Shown here: piece by piece, positions 57,240-64,000 of the stretch
How the letters are laid out: each line of letters begins with the position of its first letter
Numbering within the stretch: the first letter of the stretch is position 1
Assembly: GCF_030403775.1 (NCBI RefSeq)
Contig: NZ_JAQMWQ010000001.1
Span: 1-64,000, forward strand
From: Paenibacillus sp. BSR1-1
GTDB lineage: Bacteria > Bacillota > Bacilli > Bacillales > Cytobacillaceae
Direction of reading: 5' to 3'
DNA length: 64,000 bases
The notes under the pieces: model-generated
What the model was told of the DNA's origin: nothing
The model's input: the letters and a program-made list of their open reading frames with translations, nothing else
Database searches by the model: none
Translations under genes and position numbers: made by a program

Positions 57240-58949
57240 TTAAAACAAGAAATAGCGCTGTGCCATTGTAACTACTTCCGCCGGCTCACAGGTTATTAAT
57301 TCACCATTTACTTTCACTTCGTATGTTTGCGGATCCACCTCGATTTCAGGTGTTTCCCCATTAAAAACCATCGATTTTTTCGTTAACTGGCGGATCCCTG
57401 ACACAGGTTTGACGATTTTCTTTAGCCCAAGTGTTTCATGAACCCCTTTTTTAAAAGCAGCCTGGGAGACAAATGTCATCGACGTTTGATATTTAGCACT
57501 TCCAAATGAAGCAAACATCGGACGATAGATAACCGGCTGCGGCGTTGGTATGCTGGCATTTGGATCTCCCATCAAACTGTGTGCAATCATGCCGCCTTTT
57601 AAAATCAACTCTGGTTTCACACCGAAAAACACCGGATCCCAGACAACCAAATCCGCGACCTTTCCTGTTTCAATCGAACCGACATAATCGGCAATCCCAT
57701 GTGTTAAAGCAGGGTTGATCGTATATTTGGCAATATACCGCTTGACCCGGAAGTTATCGCCAACGCCTTGATCTTCCGCCAGTTTTCCGCGCTGTTTTTT
57801 CATCTTATCCGCCGTTTGCCACGTACGGGTAATCACTTCTCCCACCCGTCCCATTGCCTGCGAATCTGAGGAAATCATACTGAATACACCGATATCGTGC
57901 AGGATATCTTCTGCGGCAATCGTTTCTTTGCGAATCCGCGAATCAGCAAAAGCAATGTCCTCCGGAACCTCTGGATCAAGATGATGGCAAACCATCAACA
58001 TATCTAAATGCTCTTCCAGTGTATTAATCGTATAAGGCCTTGTTGGATTGGTCGATGACGGCAAGATATTAGGGAAGCTGGCAGCCTTAATAATATCCGG
58101 TGCATGTCCTCCCCCGGCGCCTTCCGTATGATACGTATGAATCACGCGTCCATCAATGGCAGCCATTGTATCCTCAACAAATCCACCTTCGTTAAGGGTA
58201 TCGGTATGAATGGCGACCTGCACATCATATTGGTCAGCCACTTTTAGACTCGTATCAATGGCTGCAGCCGTTGTTCCCCAGTCTTCATGAAGCTTTAAGC
58301 CGATTGCTCCCGCTTCAATTTGTTCCTTTAACGGAGCTTCATCCGAAGCATTTCCTTTTCCCAAAAAACCGAGATTCATTGGGAATTCTTCTGCTGCCTG
58401 GAGCATCCGGTGGATATTCCACGGGCCTGGGGTACAGGTGGTTGCGTTCGTGCCTGTAGCCGGCCCTGTCCCCCCGCCAATCATCGTGGTCACGCCAGAG
58501 GAAAGCGCCGTTTCAATTTGCTGCGGACAAATAAAGTGGATATGGGCATCAATGCCTCCGGCGGTTACGATTTTTCCTTCTGCGGCAATCACTTCGGTTG
58601 ACGCACCAATGACGATATCCACCTTGTCCATCAGCAGCGGATTCCCAGCCTTGCCAATCTCCACAATCTTCCCATCTTTCACACCAATGTCTGCTTTATA
58701 AATCCCGGTATAATCAACAATCATCGCATTGGTTAACACAAGGTCCACACTTTCCGCCCTTGTCACAAGCGGGTGCTGCCCCATTCCATCACGAATCACC
58801 TTGCCTCCCCCAAACTTCACTTCATCACCGTAGGTGGTGTAATCTTTTTCTATTTCTATTAACAGATCAGTATCTGCTAAACGGACAGCATCACCAACCG
58901 TTGGACCGAACATATCGGCATATTGTTTTCGCGGCATGTGAAAGCTCAC
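57240..58949 (-). CDS. ureC: Urease alpha subunit (catalytic)
   Basis: 569 aa, full length. Hydrolyses urea to ammonia and carbamate at a dinickel centre. Nickel ligands: HIH in [13 protein letters not shown], carbamylated Lys in GLKLHEDWG, His in [12 protein letters not shown] and [14 protein letters not shown], Asp in [12 protein letters not shown]. The mobile flap His is in [13 protein letters not shown]. Start GTG 58949 follows AGGAGGAG. The 166 bases after it, before ureE, hold no gene. Confidence 0.98.
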   Translation of the reverse strand: MSFHMPRKQYADMFGPTVGDAVRLADTDLLIEIEKDYTTYGDEVKFGGGKVIRDGMGQHPLVTRAESVDLVLTNAMIVDYTGIYKADIGVKDGKIVEIGKAGNPLLMDKVDIVIGASTEVIAAEGKIVTAGGIDAHIHFICPQQIETALSSGVTTMIGGGTGPATGTNATTCTPGPWNIHRMLQAAEEFPMNLGFLGKGNASDEAPLKEQIEAGAIGLKLHEDWGTTAAAIDTSLKVADQYDVQVAIHTDTLNEGGFVEDTMAAIDGRVIHTYHTEGAGGGHAPDIIKAASFPNILPSSTNPTRPYTINTLEEHLDMLMVCHHLDPEVPEDIAFADSRIRKETIAAEDILHDIGVFSMISSDSQAMGRVGEVITRTWQTADKMKKQRGKLAEDQGVGDNFRVKRYIAKYTINPALTHGIADYVGSIETGKVADLVVWDPVFFGVKPELILKGGMIAHSLMGDPNASIPTPQPVIYRPMFASFGSAKYQTSMTFVSQAAFKKGVHETLGLKKIVKPVSGIRQLTKKSMVFNGETPEIEVDPQTYEVKVNGELITCEPAEVVTMAQRYFLF

Positions 58950-59270
58950 TTACTTCTCCTCCTTTATGACGGAACCGTTTGTTAATTTATTTAAACCGTA
59001 CACCCTCTGTTCCCCCGAAAAAGAAACGAGCTCTACTTTCTTTTCATCGCCAGGCTCAAACCTTACGGCCGTTCCCGCCGGAATATTCAAATGCCTGCCA
59101 AATGCGCGACCTCGGTCAAATTGCAACGCTGTATTGACTTCAAAAAAATGAAAATGCGAACCGATTTGGATCGGACGATCGCCCCGGTTTAACACAGTAA
59201 TGACTAGCGGCTGCTTATTTTCATTACACAAAATTGGCTCCTTTTTTAATCGATATTCCCCAGGAATCAT
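58950..59270 (-). CDS. ureB: Urease beta subunit
   Basis: 106 aa. Typical start [19 protein letters not shown], then [20 protein letters not shown] and [32 protein letters not shown]. Structural subunit between UreA and UreC; one base from ureC. Confidence 0.97.
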   Translation of the reverse strand: MIPGEYRLKKEPILCNENKQPLVITVLNRGDRPIQIGSHFHFFEVNTALQFDRGRAFGRHLNIPAGTAVRFEPGDEKKVELVSFSGEQRVYGLNKLTNGSVIKEEK

Positions 59271-59315
59271 TGCTTTCCCTCCTATATAGTTTTGGTTTGG
59301 GTATGTAAAATCGGG

Positions 59316-59618
59316 TTATCGAATCGGGGTATGTACAGTGACCAGTTTTGTACCATCCGGGAATGTCGCCTCGACCTGTATGTCCGGAATCATTTCAGGT
59401 ACACCTTCCATCACATCTTCTCTTGTCAGAATGGTGGTACCGTATTGCATAAGCTGTGCCACTGTTCGTCCATCCCGCGCCCCTTCGAGAACTTCATAGG
59501 TAATGATGGCGATGGATTCAGGATAGTTAAGTTTTAAGCCTCTTTTTTGCCGGCGGCGCGCCAGGTCAGCAGCCACCACAACCATAAGCTTTTCCATTTC
59601 ACGTGAGGTCAGTTTCAT
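59316..59618 (-). CDS. ureA: Urease gamma subunit
   Basis: 100 aa from ATG 59618, exactly the family length. Start [20 protein letters not shown], then [24 protein letters not shown] and [24 protein letters not shown] lies upstream; earlier Met codons (59627, 59660) extend beyond the family start. Confidence 0.97.
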   Translation of the reverse strand: MKLTSREMEKLMVVVAADLARRRQKRGLKLNYPESIAIITYEVLEGARDGRTVAQLMQYGTTILTREDVMEGVPEMIPDIQVEATFPDGTKLVTVHTPIR

Positions 59619-59710
59619 CTTTTTCATCCTTCCTTTTTTCCTGTAACCGGAGATTTCCATTCATAACGTAGACTGATTCTACATTTGCTCCTCGTGATTC
59701 AACATGAATA

Positions 59711-59738
59711 CCAAAGCAGCCAAGAACAGCTGCTTTGG
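59711..59738 (-). promoter_or_regulatory. Strong hairpin between the urea transporter genes and ureA
   Basis: Perfect 10-bp stem CCAAAGCAGC / GCTGCTTTGG with an 8-base loop but no T run on either strand. It may act as a processing or stability element setting transporter versus enzyme levels, or be a partial terminator. Confidence 0.6.
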
Positions 59739-59760
59739 TGACCAATCATTCTATTTCCCT

Positions 59761-59991
59761 TTATCGCTTGTATTCCTTATACAGCTCAATAAATGGCCGA
59801 ATGGTGATAAAAAGAGCGGCAAACACCAGCCAGCCAAATGCTAGATAAACCCAGCCCGTGAAAAAGGTGAGACTATAGATATACCCTGTCGAAAACATAA
59901 TTCCCGGCCAAATGACGACAAGTACTAAACTTAACCCCAATGCCCAACGAGTGTACAGCTTCGTCTGTTTTTTTAACTCCAAATCATTCAT
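59761..59991 (-). CDS. Small membrane partner of the urea symporter
   Basis: 76 aa with two membrane segments (LGLSLVLVVIWPGIMFSTG and TGWVYLAFGWLVFAALFI) and a charged C-terminus. The ATG overlaps the stop of the symporter gene (ATGA), the arrangement of small accessory proteins of sodium:solute symporters. Probably assists or forms a complex with the transporter. No functional family name can be given with confidence. Confidence 0.7.
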   Translation of the reverse strand: MNDLELKKQTKLYTRWALGLSLVLVVIWPGIMFSTGYIYSLTFFTGWVYLAFGWLVFAALFITIRPFIELYKEYKR

Positions 59992-61535
59992 CCCAAATTC
60001 TCCTTTCTTGCCATACTATTACTTTCATCAAAACTCTTAAACTTGTCTTTTAACGACTCAAAATGAAATTCCTCAGAAGAGATGAGTGCATGCCCAATCG
60101 AAATCACTCCACTAATGACAAATACCGCCAGATTACCAAACAGCATCGGGTAGAGCCCGCCCAGCGATTCAACGTTCACATGCCCAGCTGTTACATAAGC
60201 AGAAATAAGCCAAACTGTTACGCCGCCAATCATCCCCAACAATGCACCGTAAAAGGCTCCTGCATTTGTGGCCCGTTTCCAAACGAGCCCAAGTGTGACC
60301 GGTATAACGGCTGCACTAACAAAAATCCCCATTGCCATATAAACAAAGCCAAGACTGATACCTAAATAGAATAGTAGGATTGAAAAGATTCCCATCGATA
60401 ATCCAAACCCTAATGTAACCAAACGGGAAACACGCAATAGTTTCTTACTGCCGGCATGTGGGTTGATCGAATGACGATAAATATCCGTAACGATAATATT
60501 CGTAACAGCTGTCAATTCTGCAGACCCCGCAGACGTAACTGCCATAAACAACATGGTCAAAAACAGAACAGATCCAACCGACCCAAGGATGTGTGAGGCC
60601 ATAATCGGTGCAACAGAATCAGGAGAAGAAACTGAAATTCCAAGACCGGCCGCACTAACACCCAAAATCGTAGCTACCGCAAAGGGAATCGAAAACCAGG
60701 AGATCCCTCCGTATATGTACGCTTTCGAAGCGGCTTTATCAGTACTAGCAATCGCCCGCTGCCAATAGGCTTGATCGACAAAAACGGTTCCGAAATTCCC
60801 AACAATATTAATAATCCCAAACAACAGCCCTGGAATAGATGCCATCGTCAGCATTTGCTTGGATTCCGGTAAGGCACGCAGCCCCTCATAGATATTAGAG
60901 ATGCCAAATTTATAATAGACCGCAACCCCAAAGATCAATAGAACAACAAATAAGATCACCGTGTGCAAATAGTCCGCAATAAATGAAGCTTTTAGTCCGC
61001 CAATCATTGTATAAATCGTGAATGTAACAGGGATTAAAAAGGCTGCTACATATAAATTCATTCCTGTTAACTGATTTAACGTGATCGCGCCGCCGAGAAT
61101 GATCATCGAGGTCACGATAATATTCGTCATCAGCGCAAATACGAGCATTAAGCGGTGATTTTTTTTATCAAAGCGCTGTGAAATAAACTCTAAAAACGTA
61201 TGAGCGTTTGGTGCTTTTCTTTTTAAATGAACAGCAAGGATCGCAAATAATAAGATTTGGATCGTAGCACCAGCCGCATACCAAAATGGCCCGCTGATTC
61301 CATATTGATAACCAGTCGAGGATGACATCATGATCGTGGCAGCCCATGTCCATGCCGCTACGATTGAGGCGCTGGCCAAACCAACCCCTACACTTCTTCC
61401 GGCAGTGTTAAATTGTTCCGCCGTCATTTCTTTTCCTTTACGTTTGGAATCCATGCGGTGAATAACAGCCGTTACTCCCGTAAACAAAACTCCAAAAATA
61501 ATTAAAATAAGATACCCTGCACTTGGTGTTAACAT
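59988..61535 (-). CDS. Sodium:solute symporter, DUR3-like urea transporter
   Basis: 515 aa, about 14 membrane segments of the SSS family. GRSVGVGLASASIVAAWTWAATIM near the N-terminus and GNFGTVFVDQAYWQRAIAS are typical of the DUR3 urea-transporter branch. Position as first gene of the urease operon supports urea uptake. ATG 61535 has GGAGGGG 4 bases upstream; the longer frame to 61583 has none. GlnR/TnrA- and CodY-like boxes lie 60-140 bases upstream. Confidence 0.88.
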   Translation of the reverse strand: MLTPSAGYLILIIFGVLFTGVTAVIHRMDSKRKGKEMTAEQFNTAGRSVGVGLASASIVAAWTWAATIMMSSSTGYQYGISGPFWYAAGATIQILLFAILAVHLKRKAPNAHTFLEFISQRFDKKNHRLMLVFALMTNIIVTSMIILGGAITLNQLTGMNLYVAAFLIPVTFTIYTMIGGLKASFIADYLHTVILFVVLLIFGVAVYYKFGISNIYEGLRALPESKQMLTMASIPGLLFGIINIVGNFGTVFVDQAYWQRAIASTDKAASKAYIYGGISWFSIPFAVATILGVSAAGLGISVSSPDSVAPIMASHILGSVGSVLFLTMLFMAVTSAGSAELTAVTNIIVTDIYRHSINPHAGSKKLLRVSRLVTLGFGLSMGIFSILLFYLGISLGFVYMAMGIFVSAAVIPVTLGLVWKRATNAGAFYGALLGMIGGVTVWLISAYVTAGHVNVESLGGLYPMLFGNLAVFVISGVISIGHALISSEEFHFESLKDKFKSFDESNSMARKENLG

Positions 61536-61593
61536 GCTACCCCTCCATTTCCTAATATTACAAATATTTCTAGAAAGTTTCACCGCACAGTAT

Positions 61594-61613
61594 TATTGTC
61601 AGAAAATTCTAGA
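61594..61613 (-). promoter_or_regulatory. CodY-like box overlapping a weaker GlnR/TnrA-like site
   Basis: The minus strand of 61594-61608 is AATTTTCTGACAATA, 13 of 15 matches to the CodY box AATTTTCWGAAAATT. The plus strand 61597-61613, TGTCAGAAAATTCTAGA, matches the GlnR/TnrA pattern except at two positions. Confidence 0.5.
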
Positions 61614-61657
61614 ACAGTTTTAAATATAGACACAATTTCTCTTTCTATCTACAATCA

Positions 61658-61674
61658 CGTTAGATTTTCTGACA
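61658..61674 (+). promoter_or_regulatory. GlnR/TnrA box upstream of the urea operon
   Basis: CGTTAGATTTTCTGACA fits TGTNANAWWWTNTNACA at every defined position except the first base. 61 bases from the weaker site at 61597. Confidence 0.65.
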
Positions 61675-62242
61675 TGGTTTTCGAGGTTAATCGGATTCTA
61701 GAACGACCTAATAGTCTTATGAATCAGTCTCAAACAGTTCACTTATACTGAGCGAAATATTAGTTATTCTAAAGTCGAAACTTATTTATTCACAATCTGA
61801 CCTGACTCAAAAAAACAAAAACATTAAAAACAGAAAACTTTTCAGGCTTGTGCTTCTTCTTTTAAAACTATCTCCGCAACTGCTTTACAATGACCTATGT
61901 GGTGATGCAGAAATAAATAGATTTAGTAGAGTTTACCTTACAGAATGAGCACATCCTTATCATTTTATTTGTTCCTCCAAATCGAAAAATTCTTTAAACA
62001 CCTGTTCTTCATTGGTCCTCACACGAGTCTCTAAAACACTACCGAAAGCTTAGACCTGATGAGTTGAAAAGACACCACCAACAATATTCTCCTTCTATTT
62101 ATTTTGCAAACTAGTACGAGTTGACTAATTTGAACTAGAACTTTAATAAGAAAATTAGTAACAAGTAATTATGATTTTTTAATGTACAACTTCAAATACC
62201 ATCCCTAAGTGAAAGATGTAGGGGAAAAACTCTTAAATGAAA

Positions 62243-62276
62243 ATGCCCGCGTGATGATTAATCATCACGCGGGCAT
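62243..62276. terminator. Perfect 34-base palindrome terminator
   Basis: 17+17 bases (ATGCCCGCGTGATGATT and its complement) with T-rich sequence on both sides; directly after the integrase remnant stop. Confidence 0.85.
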
Positions 62277-62283
62277 CTTTAAT

Positions 62284-62545
62284 TTATAGGAGATGATTTA
62301 CCGGACTAAACTGATGATGTTGAGATTTAATATCTTCACCATTCATTTGAACGTATTTTCGTACCATATTCATTGTCGAATGATCTAGAATACGTTGCAA
62401 CGTAAATGCATCCCCTCCATTTAAAATAATAATTTTGCAAAAGTATGGCGAAATGTATGGGGAGAAACTTGAACATTTGTTATATTTCCTTTTATTCCGT
62501 ATTGCTTTATTCTTGCTCTTACCCAACTAGGGTCAATTTCATCTC
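62284..62545 (-). pseudogene. Tyrosine recombinase, C-terminal remnant with frameshift
   Basis: Frame 1: DPSWVRARIKQYGIKGNITNVQVSPHTFRHTFAK contributes the catalytic HxxR; it then shifts near 62423-62440 into NGGDAFTLQRILDHSTMNMVRKYVQM, with the second His and the catalytic Tyr. The rest of the enzyme is missing. Related to the integrase at 63442. Confidence 0.8.
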
Positions 62546-62567
62546 AATAATTTGATAAGTGGACGTT

Positions 62568-62810
62568 GGTCAAATATCGGACTTTATAAAACAGCTAAAA
62601 GAAAACCTTCACCAAGTTGGACTTCCAAAAGAACAGCAAGCAGTAGTTGAGTCCGAGGTTGAAACAATATCAGCTGAATTAGTATCAGCACAACCATAAC
62701 CTACTGTAATTCAACAATCCTTACAATCAATAAGAACAATGATTGAAGGAGCTGGAGTAAACCTAATAACCAACGGTTTAATGTTCATGATTGATAAAAT
62801 ACATTTCTAA
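62568..62810 (+). pseudogene. C-terminal remnant of an unrecognised accessory protein
   Basis: In one frame: GQISDFIKQLKENLHQVGLP, KEQQAVVESEVETISAELVS, AQP, TAA at 62698-62700, PTVIQQSLQSIRTMIEGAGVN and LITNGLMFMIDKIHF. The helical layout resembles C-termini of abortive-infection-like (AbiTii-type) proteins from memory. No start, one internal stop, followed by its own terminator at 62817-62847. Confidence 0.5.
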
Positions 62811-62816
62811 GAAACA

Positions 62817-62847
62817 AAGGAGCTTCCACACTGGAAACTCCTTTTTT
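62817..62847 (+). terminator. Terminator after the accessory remnant
   Basis: AGGAGCTTCCA / TGGAAACTCCT with one mismatch and TTTTTT. Confidence 0.8.
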
Positions 62848-63060
62848 ATATTTGATTTTTCACCAATTCCGTTACATCCTCACCGTTGCAAATGACCTTT
62901 CTCAATTCCAAAGTCTGTTGCGACTCTTTCTTATTTGCTTCCAGAACTCAAGAGCAACGTCCTCTCTGGTTCTCCCCTTCAGTGGAAACTCTCCAGCTTA
63001 CAGAACTTTCTGTTCAAACTCAAGAGACTTATAATAAATTTCAATAACTACTGTCCTCAT
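62846..63060 (-). pseudogene. Small phage-like gene with stop and frameshift
   Basis: Starts at an ATG inside the 3' end of the XRE gene (MRTVVIEIYYKSLEFEQKVL), hits TAA, continues in frame as AGEFPLKGRTREDVALEFWK, then shifts to KESQQTLELRKVICNGEDVT. Two lesions in ~70 codons. Unknown family; translationally coupled position. Confidence 0.55.
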
Positions 63061-63304
63061 AAAATTCTCCTGTCCATTTTCTGCTTTCATTGTACTTCCT
63101 AACTTCTAGTAAGTCACTCAATTCAGTTAGGTTGAGAGCTTCCATGATAGTCAATAAATGATTCTTGTTATATGCTCCTCTGGTGTCATTAACAAGTTCG
63201 GAAATTGTTGCTTCTCTTAGTCCAGTCATTTGAGCAAGTTCCTTCTGTTGAAGACCTTTACGTTCTAACACTTCCTTCAACTTGAATTTGAAGTAAAGTT
63301 CCAT
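63041..63304 (-). CDS. XRE-family helix-turn-helix protein
   Basis: 87 aa. HTH at residues about 8-63 (LKEVLERKGLQQKELAQMTGLREATISELVNDTRG) with a short C-terminal extension (NESRKWTGEFYEDSSY). GAGGAG lies 9 bases before ATG. Probably a phage- or element-type regulator; it sits next to the integrase. Confidence 0.8.
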   Translation of the reverse strand: MELYFKFKLKEVLERKGLQQKELAQMTGLREATISELVNDTRGAYNKNHLLTIMEALNLTELSDLLEVRKYNESRKWTGEFYEDSSY

Positions 63305-63376
63305 TGGTAATCTCCTCTCATTTTGAATTACTTCTTTTCGTAATCAATATATGCAGAGGAGGACTTGTTTCAATAC

Positions 63377-63406
63377 AAAAGAAAAGACCTCCATTATTGA
63401 AGGTCT
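63377..63406 (-). terminator. Integrase gene terminator
   Basis: AGACCT / AGGTCT stem with a 10-base loop, then TTTCTTTTG on the minus strand. Confidence 0.7.
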
Positions 63407-63441
63407 ACAGTTACTCTTTTGGTGAATTAATCCAGTAAAAA

Positions 63442-64000
63442 TTATTGATGCTCCAATAGCTGTATGAGATTCTTTGTCGTCAAACTTGGTCTTATAAATC
63501 GAGAACAGACCATAGTTCTGTTTAGAAGTGAACGTATTGACGAATTATGTTGTCTTTTAACGTCCATGCTGGTCATGTTCACATACTTCCGAGTCATAGA
63601 CATGTCTGTGTGACCAAGTATCTTTTGAAGTGAAAAGGAGTCTCCACCATTTGTAATGTAAAGTAAATCTCCTGTGTGTCTTAAAATGTGAGGTCTTACA
63701 ACTTTCTTTACACCAGACAAATCAGCAACTTCATGAAGTCGAGTTCTCCATGTATTACTCAACATTTCTCGTCTGTCATACGTAAGAAATAACAAATCTT
63801 CTCCAAAGTCTTCAGACTCATTCATGTACTCCTTTAAGAGTTTCATTGTCTTGGTGGATAGCGGTACTTCACGAGCTTTTCTGGTCTTAGTGTTCATTGC
63901 TTCAAGTTTGATAGTACCAGCTTTAAAGTCTACATTTGACTGCTTCATTGCTAGTAATTCGCTTATTCTAACCATTGTATCAAGCAAGACCAAGACCATG
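63442..64000 (-). CDS. Tyrosine recombinase (XerC/D-like integrase), cut by the window end
   Basis: Catalytic domain only. Arg in DTMVRISELLAM, HILRHTG (HxxR), and LGHTDMSMTRKYVNM with the second His and Tyr nucleophile. The true start lies beyond the window, since the frame is open to the edge and the N-terminal core-binding domain is absent. The final 35 residues (NRTMVCSRFIRPSLTTKN) form an extension. Likely integrates or once integrated the local element. Confidence 0.85.
   Translation of the reverse strand, partial: MVLVLLDTMVRISELLAMKQSNVDFKAGTIKLEAMNTKTRKAREVPLSTKTMKLLKEYMNESEDFGEDLLFLTYDRREMLSNTWRTRLHEVADLSGVKKVVRPHILRHTGDLLYITNGGDSFSLQKILGHTDMSMTRKYVNMTSMDVKRQHNSSIRSLLNRTMVCSRFIRPSLTTKNLIQLLEHQ

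Larger units (their letters stand above)
61536..62283. other. Urease operon control region, then a gene-free stretch
   Basis: 61590-61680 holds nitrogen-control boxes. From about 61700 to 62240 no gene or clear site is seen. A perfect palindrome terminator follows at 62243-62276. Confidence 0.55.

Overview
The window reads as chromosome of a low-GC, spore-forming Bacillaceae bacterium. The evidence is two YjcZ-type sporulation micro-proteins, an Sda-like sporulation checkpoint protein, a class 3 (firmicute) fructose-bisphosphatase, a GlnK-GlnL/glutaminase locus, a YhcX-type GNAT/nitrilase fusion and Bacillus-type control sites (XylR, CcpA, GlnR/TnrA and CodY-like boxes). Relatives are inferred from remembered protein families; no search was run.

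Layout. 0-0.1 kb: end of an IS3-family element. 0.1-4.3 kb: YjcZ pair, XylR-like ROK repressor and a GPH sugar symporter. 4.3-9.2 kb: YhgE/Pip protein and fbp. 9.5-11.4 kb: ArsR-controlled MFS efflux locus with a leader peptide, an attenuator-like hairpin and three copies of one operator. 11.4-16.7 kb: katG between a decayed dnaB fragment and a broken SPP1-like replication module (initiator, G39P-like loader, DnaB-like helicase with an in-frame amber). 16.9-22.6 kb: LacI-controlled NCS2-like permease/aldehyde dehydrogenase/Fe-alcohol dehydrogenase operon. 22.8-32.2 kb: pyroglutamyl-peptide operon (giant M14 peptidase, DUF969/DUF979 transporter, IclR, Pcp, PxpBCA). 32.6-40.7 kb: enoyl-CoA hydratase, glnL-glnK, glsA-glnT, a 52-aa protein and glutamate dehydrogenase. 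41.2-48.5 kb: a patch bounded by two decayed 3' halves of a selenocysteine tRNA in direct orientation, holding sda-like, glpX and GH42 remnants, a second YhgE with its TetR regulator, an SDR remnant and a LysR gene. 48.5-54.4 kb: cell-wall-binding remnant, XRE-cupin regulator with a BenE-like permease, ligB and IS3 remnants, and the YhcX-like fusion with a mutated nucleophile. 54.5-61.7 kb: complete urea transporter and urease operon (ureABCEFGD). 61.7-64 kb: mobile-element debris with two related tyrosine recombinases.

Much of the window concerns nitrogen. Glutamyl and pyroglutamyl peptides, glutamine and urea are converted to glutamate and ammonia, and glutamate dehydrogenase can pass glutamate to 2-oxoglutarate. 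The regulators sit beside their targets, and several operators can be read directly: XylR, TetR (three sites over two distant loci), ArsR (three sites), LacI, IclR, XRE, GlnL-like repeats and GlnR/TnrA plus CodY boxes.

The most unusual items are the paired tRNA-Sec 3' halves, the ArsR locus with leader ORF and attenuator-like hairpin, the small gene whose ribosome binding site lies inside a terminator-like hairpin, the shared operator linking two yhgE loci 39 kb apart, and the Cys-to-Ser change in the nitrilase domain.
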